DNA from: a virus
Strand: one strand, 5' to 3'
DNA length: 26,132 bases
IMG/VR virus record: IMGVR_UViG_3300023178_000231
Location: 1-26,132 of that record
The notes under the pieces: generated by a model
Databases searched by the model: none
What the model was told of the DNA's origin: nothing
The model's input: the letters and a program-made list of their open reading frames with translations, nothing else
In this document: one piece after another, positions 25,656-26,132 of the stretch
Position numbering within the stretch: the stretch's first letter is position 1
Layout of the letters: each line of letters opens with the position of its first letter
Translations under genes and position numbers: made by a program

Positions 25656-26132
25656 ATGAACAAAATCGCCGTGGGTCTACTGTTTTCTTTTCTCGTTGCC
25701 TGTGGTGGAGGTGGATCAGAAACCGCCGAAGACACCACAGTTGTAACCCCACCTCCACCTAGTAATCCCGCCGCAGGAACCGTGCTCGAAGAATCGTGTA
25801 ACGGTACTACTCTTATTCAAACAATCGCTGATGGTAACGGTGGATCGACTACAGAAGAAACACCAAACTCCGAAGCGTGTGGCTATGAGGCACCTCCCGT
25901 ATTTGGTACTCCACTTGGAGATCCTTATTGTGCAAACAGCACAGAACAACAATTTTTAGACCTACTCAATACGATACAAAATCTTAGTGACTTTGATAAG
26001 GTACAGGATTTTGCTGACGGTGAAGGTGGTTCTTATACAGAGGTGGTAGAGACTGATTCAGCAGATTGTGGCTGGGAACCACCACCCGAAGAAGGCACAC
26101 CGCTCGGTGATTCATATTGCGCAGGTACATTG
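25656..26132 (+). CDS. Repeat-containing lipoprotein (partial, runs off the window)
   Basis: An open frame to the last base, 159 codons seen. A lipoprotein signal (MNKIAVGLLFSFLVAC, Cys16) precedes a Gly-rich stretch and a Pro-rich linker. Two related repeats follow: IADGNGGSTTEE...ACGYEAPPVFGTPLGDPYC and FADGEGGSYTEV...DCGWEPPPEEGTPLGDSYC. The repeat, with paired cysteines, recalls modules I remember from phage tail or fibre proteins. Here it is on a lipid-anchored protein. GAGGT precedes the ATG. Likely a cell-surface or periplasmic protein; function unknown. Confidence 0.75.
   Translation, partial: MNKIAVGLLFSFLVACGGGGSETAEDTTVVTPPPPSNPAAGTVLEESCNGTTLIQTIADGNGGSTTEETPNSEACGYEAPPVFGTPLGDPYCANSTEQQFLDLLNTIQNLSDFDKVQDFADGEGGSYTEVVETDSADCGWEPPPEEGTPLGDSYCAGTL

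Noticed and set aside
1-26132. CRISPR arrays, tRNA genes, insertion sequences, integrase or homing endonuclease
   Set aside because: I looked and found no repeat-spacer pattern, no cloverleaf with a conserved TTCRA arm, and no transposase, integrase, HNH or GIY-YIG motif.

Overview
The window reads as an internal piece of a T4-like (Tevenvirinae-related) marine myovirus genome. About 56 genes are packed on the plus strand, many joined by ATGA or TAATG overlaps, and I support no minus-strand gene. The T4-type evidence is an RNase H/5'-3' exonuclease, PhoH, a PAAR tail-spike tip, a dNMP-kinase-like protein, a DsbA-like DNA-binding protein and two T4-type late promoter octamers (TATAAATA). Many hypothetical genes resemble, from memory, families of marine cyanophages and pelagiphages. 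A near-canonical proteobacterial IscU and eight sigma70-type promoters suggest a gammaproteobacterial host, but this is inference. There is no tRNA, integrase, transposase, CRISPR array or IS element.

Layout. 1-5190: a partial membrane protein, a signal-peptide cell-wall hydrolase (SleB type), a RuvC-like nuclease, a dNMP-kinase-like P-loop protein, a WYL_2-like small protein, a GT4 glycosyltransferase, RNase H and small conserved genes. 5194-5837: an early promoter driving a HAD 5'-nucleotidase-like gene. 5833-9471: a late promoter block with phoH, a 583-residue probable structural protein and the PAAR spike tip. 9468-12987: three early promoters driving an MGME1/RecB-like exonuclease, a string of small proteins and a DUF932 protein, closed by a clear terminator. 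13073-17740: a late promoter followed by ten genes, at least six of them exported (five signal-peptide proteins in a row, then membrane and coiled-coil proteins), closed by a terminator. 17751-25636: four early promoters driving many small proteins, including a SWIM-type zinc finger, IscU, an AbrB-like protein, a lipoprotein and DsbA, closed by a terminator. 25656-end: a repeat-containing lipoprotein that runs off the window.

Two features stand out. The late block 13073-17740 is a self-contained module of cysteine-paired exported proteins of unknown function and is my best candidate for an undescribed system. Secondly, four intergenic regions carry related cassettes of stem-loop plus early promoter, like the mobile PeSL cassettes described in T4-type phages; two of these stem-loops are nearly identical in sequence 7.5 kb apart, and one cassette encodes the tail of a small membrane protein.

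Family names come from memory of motifs and gene neighbourhoods; no database search was possible.
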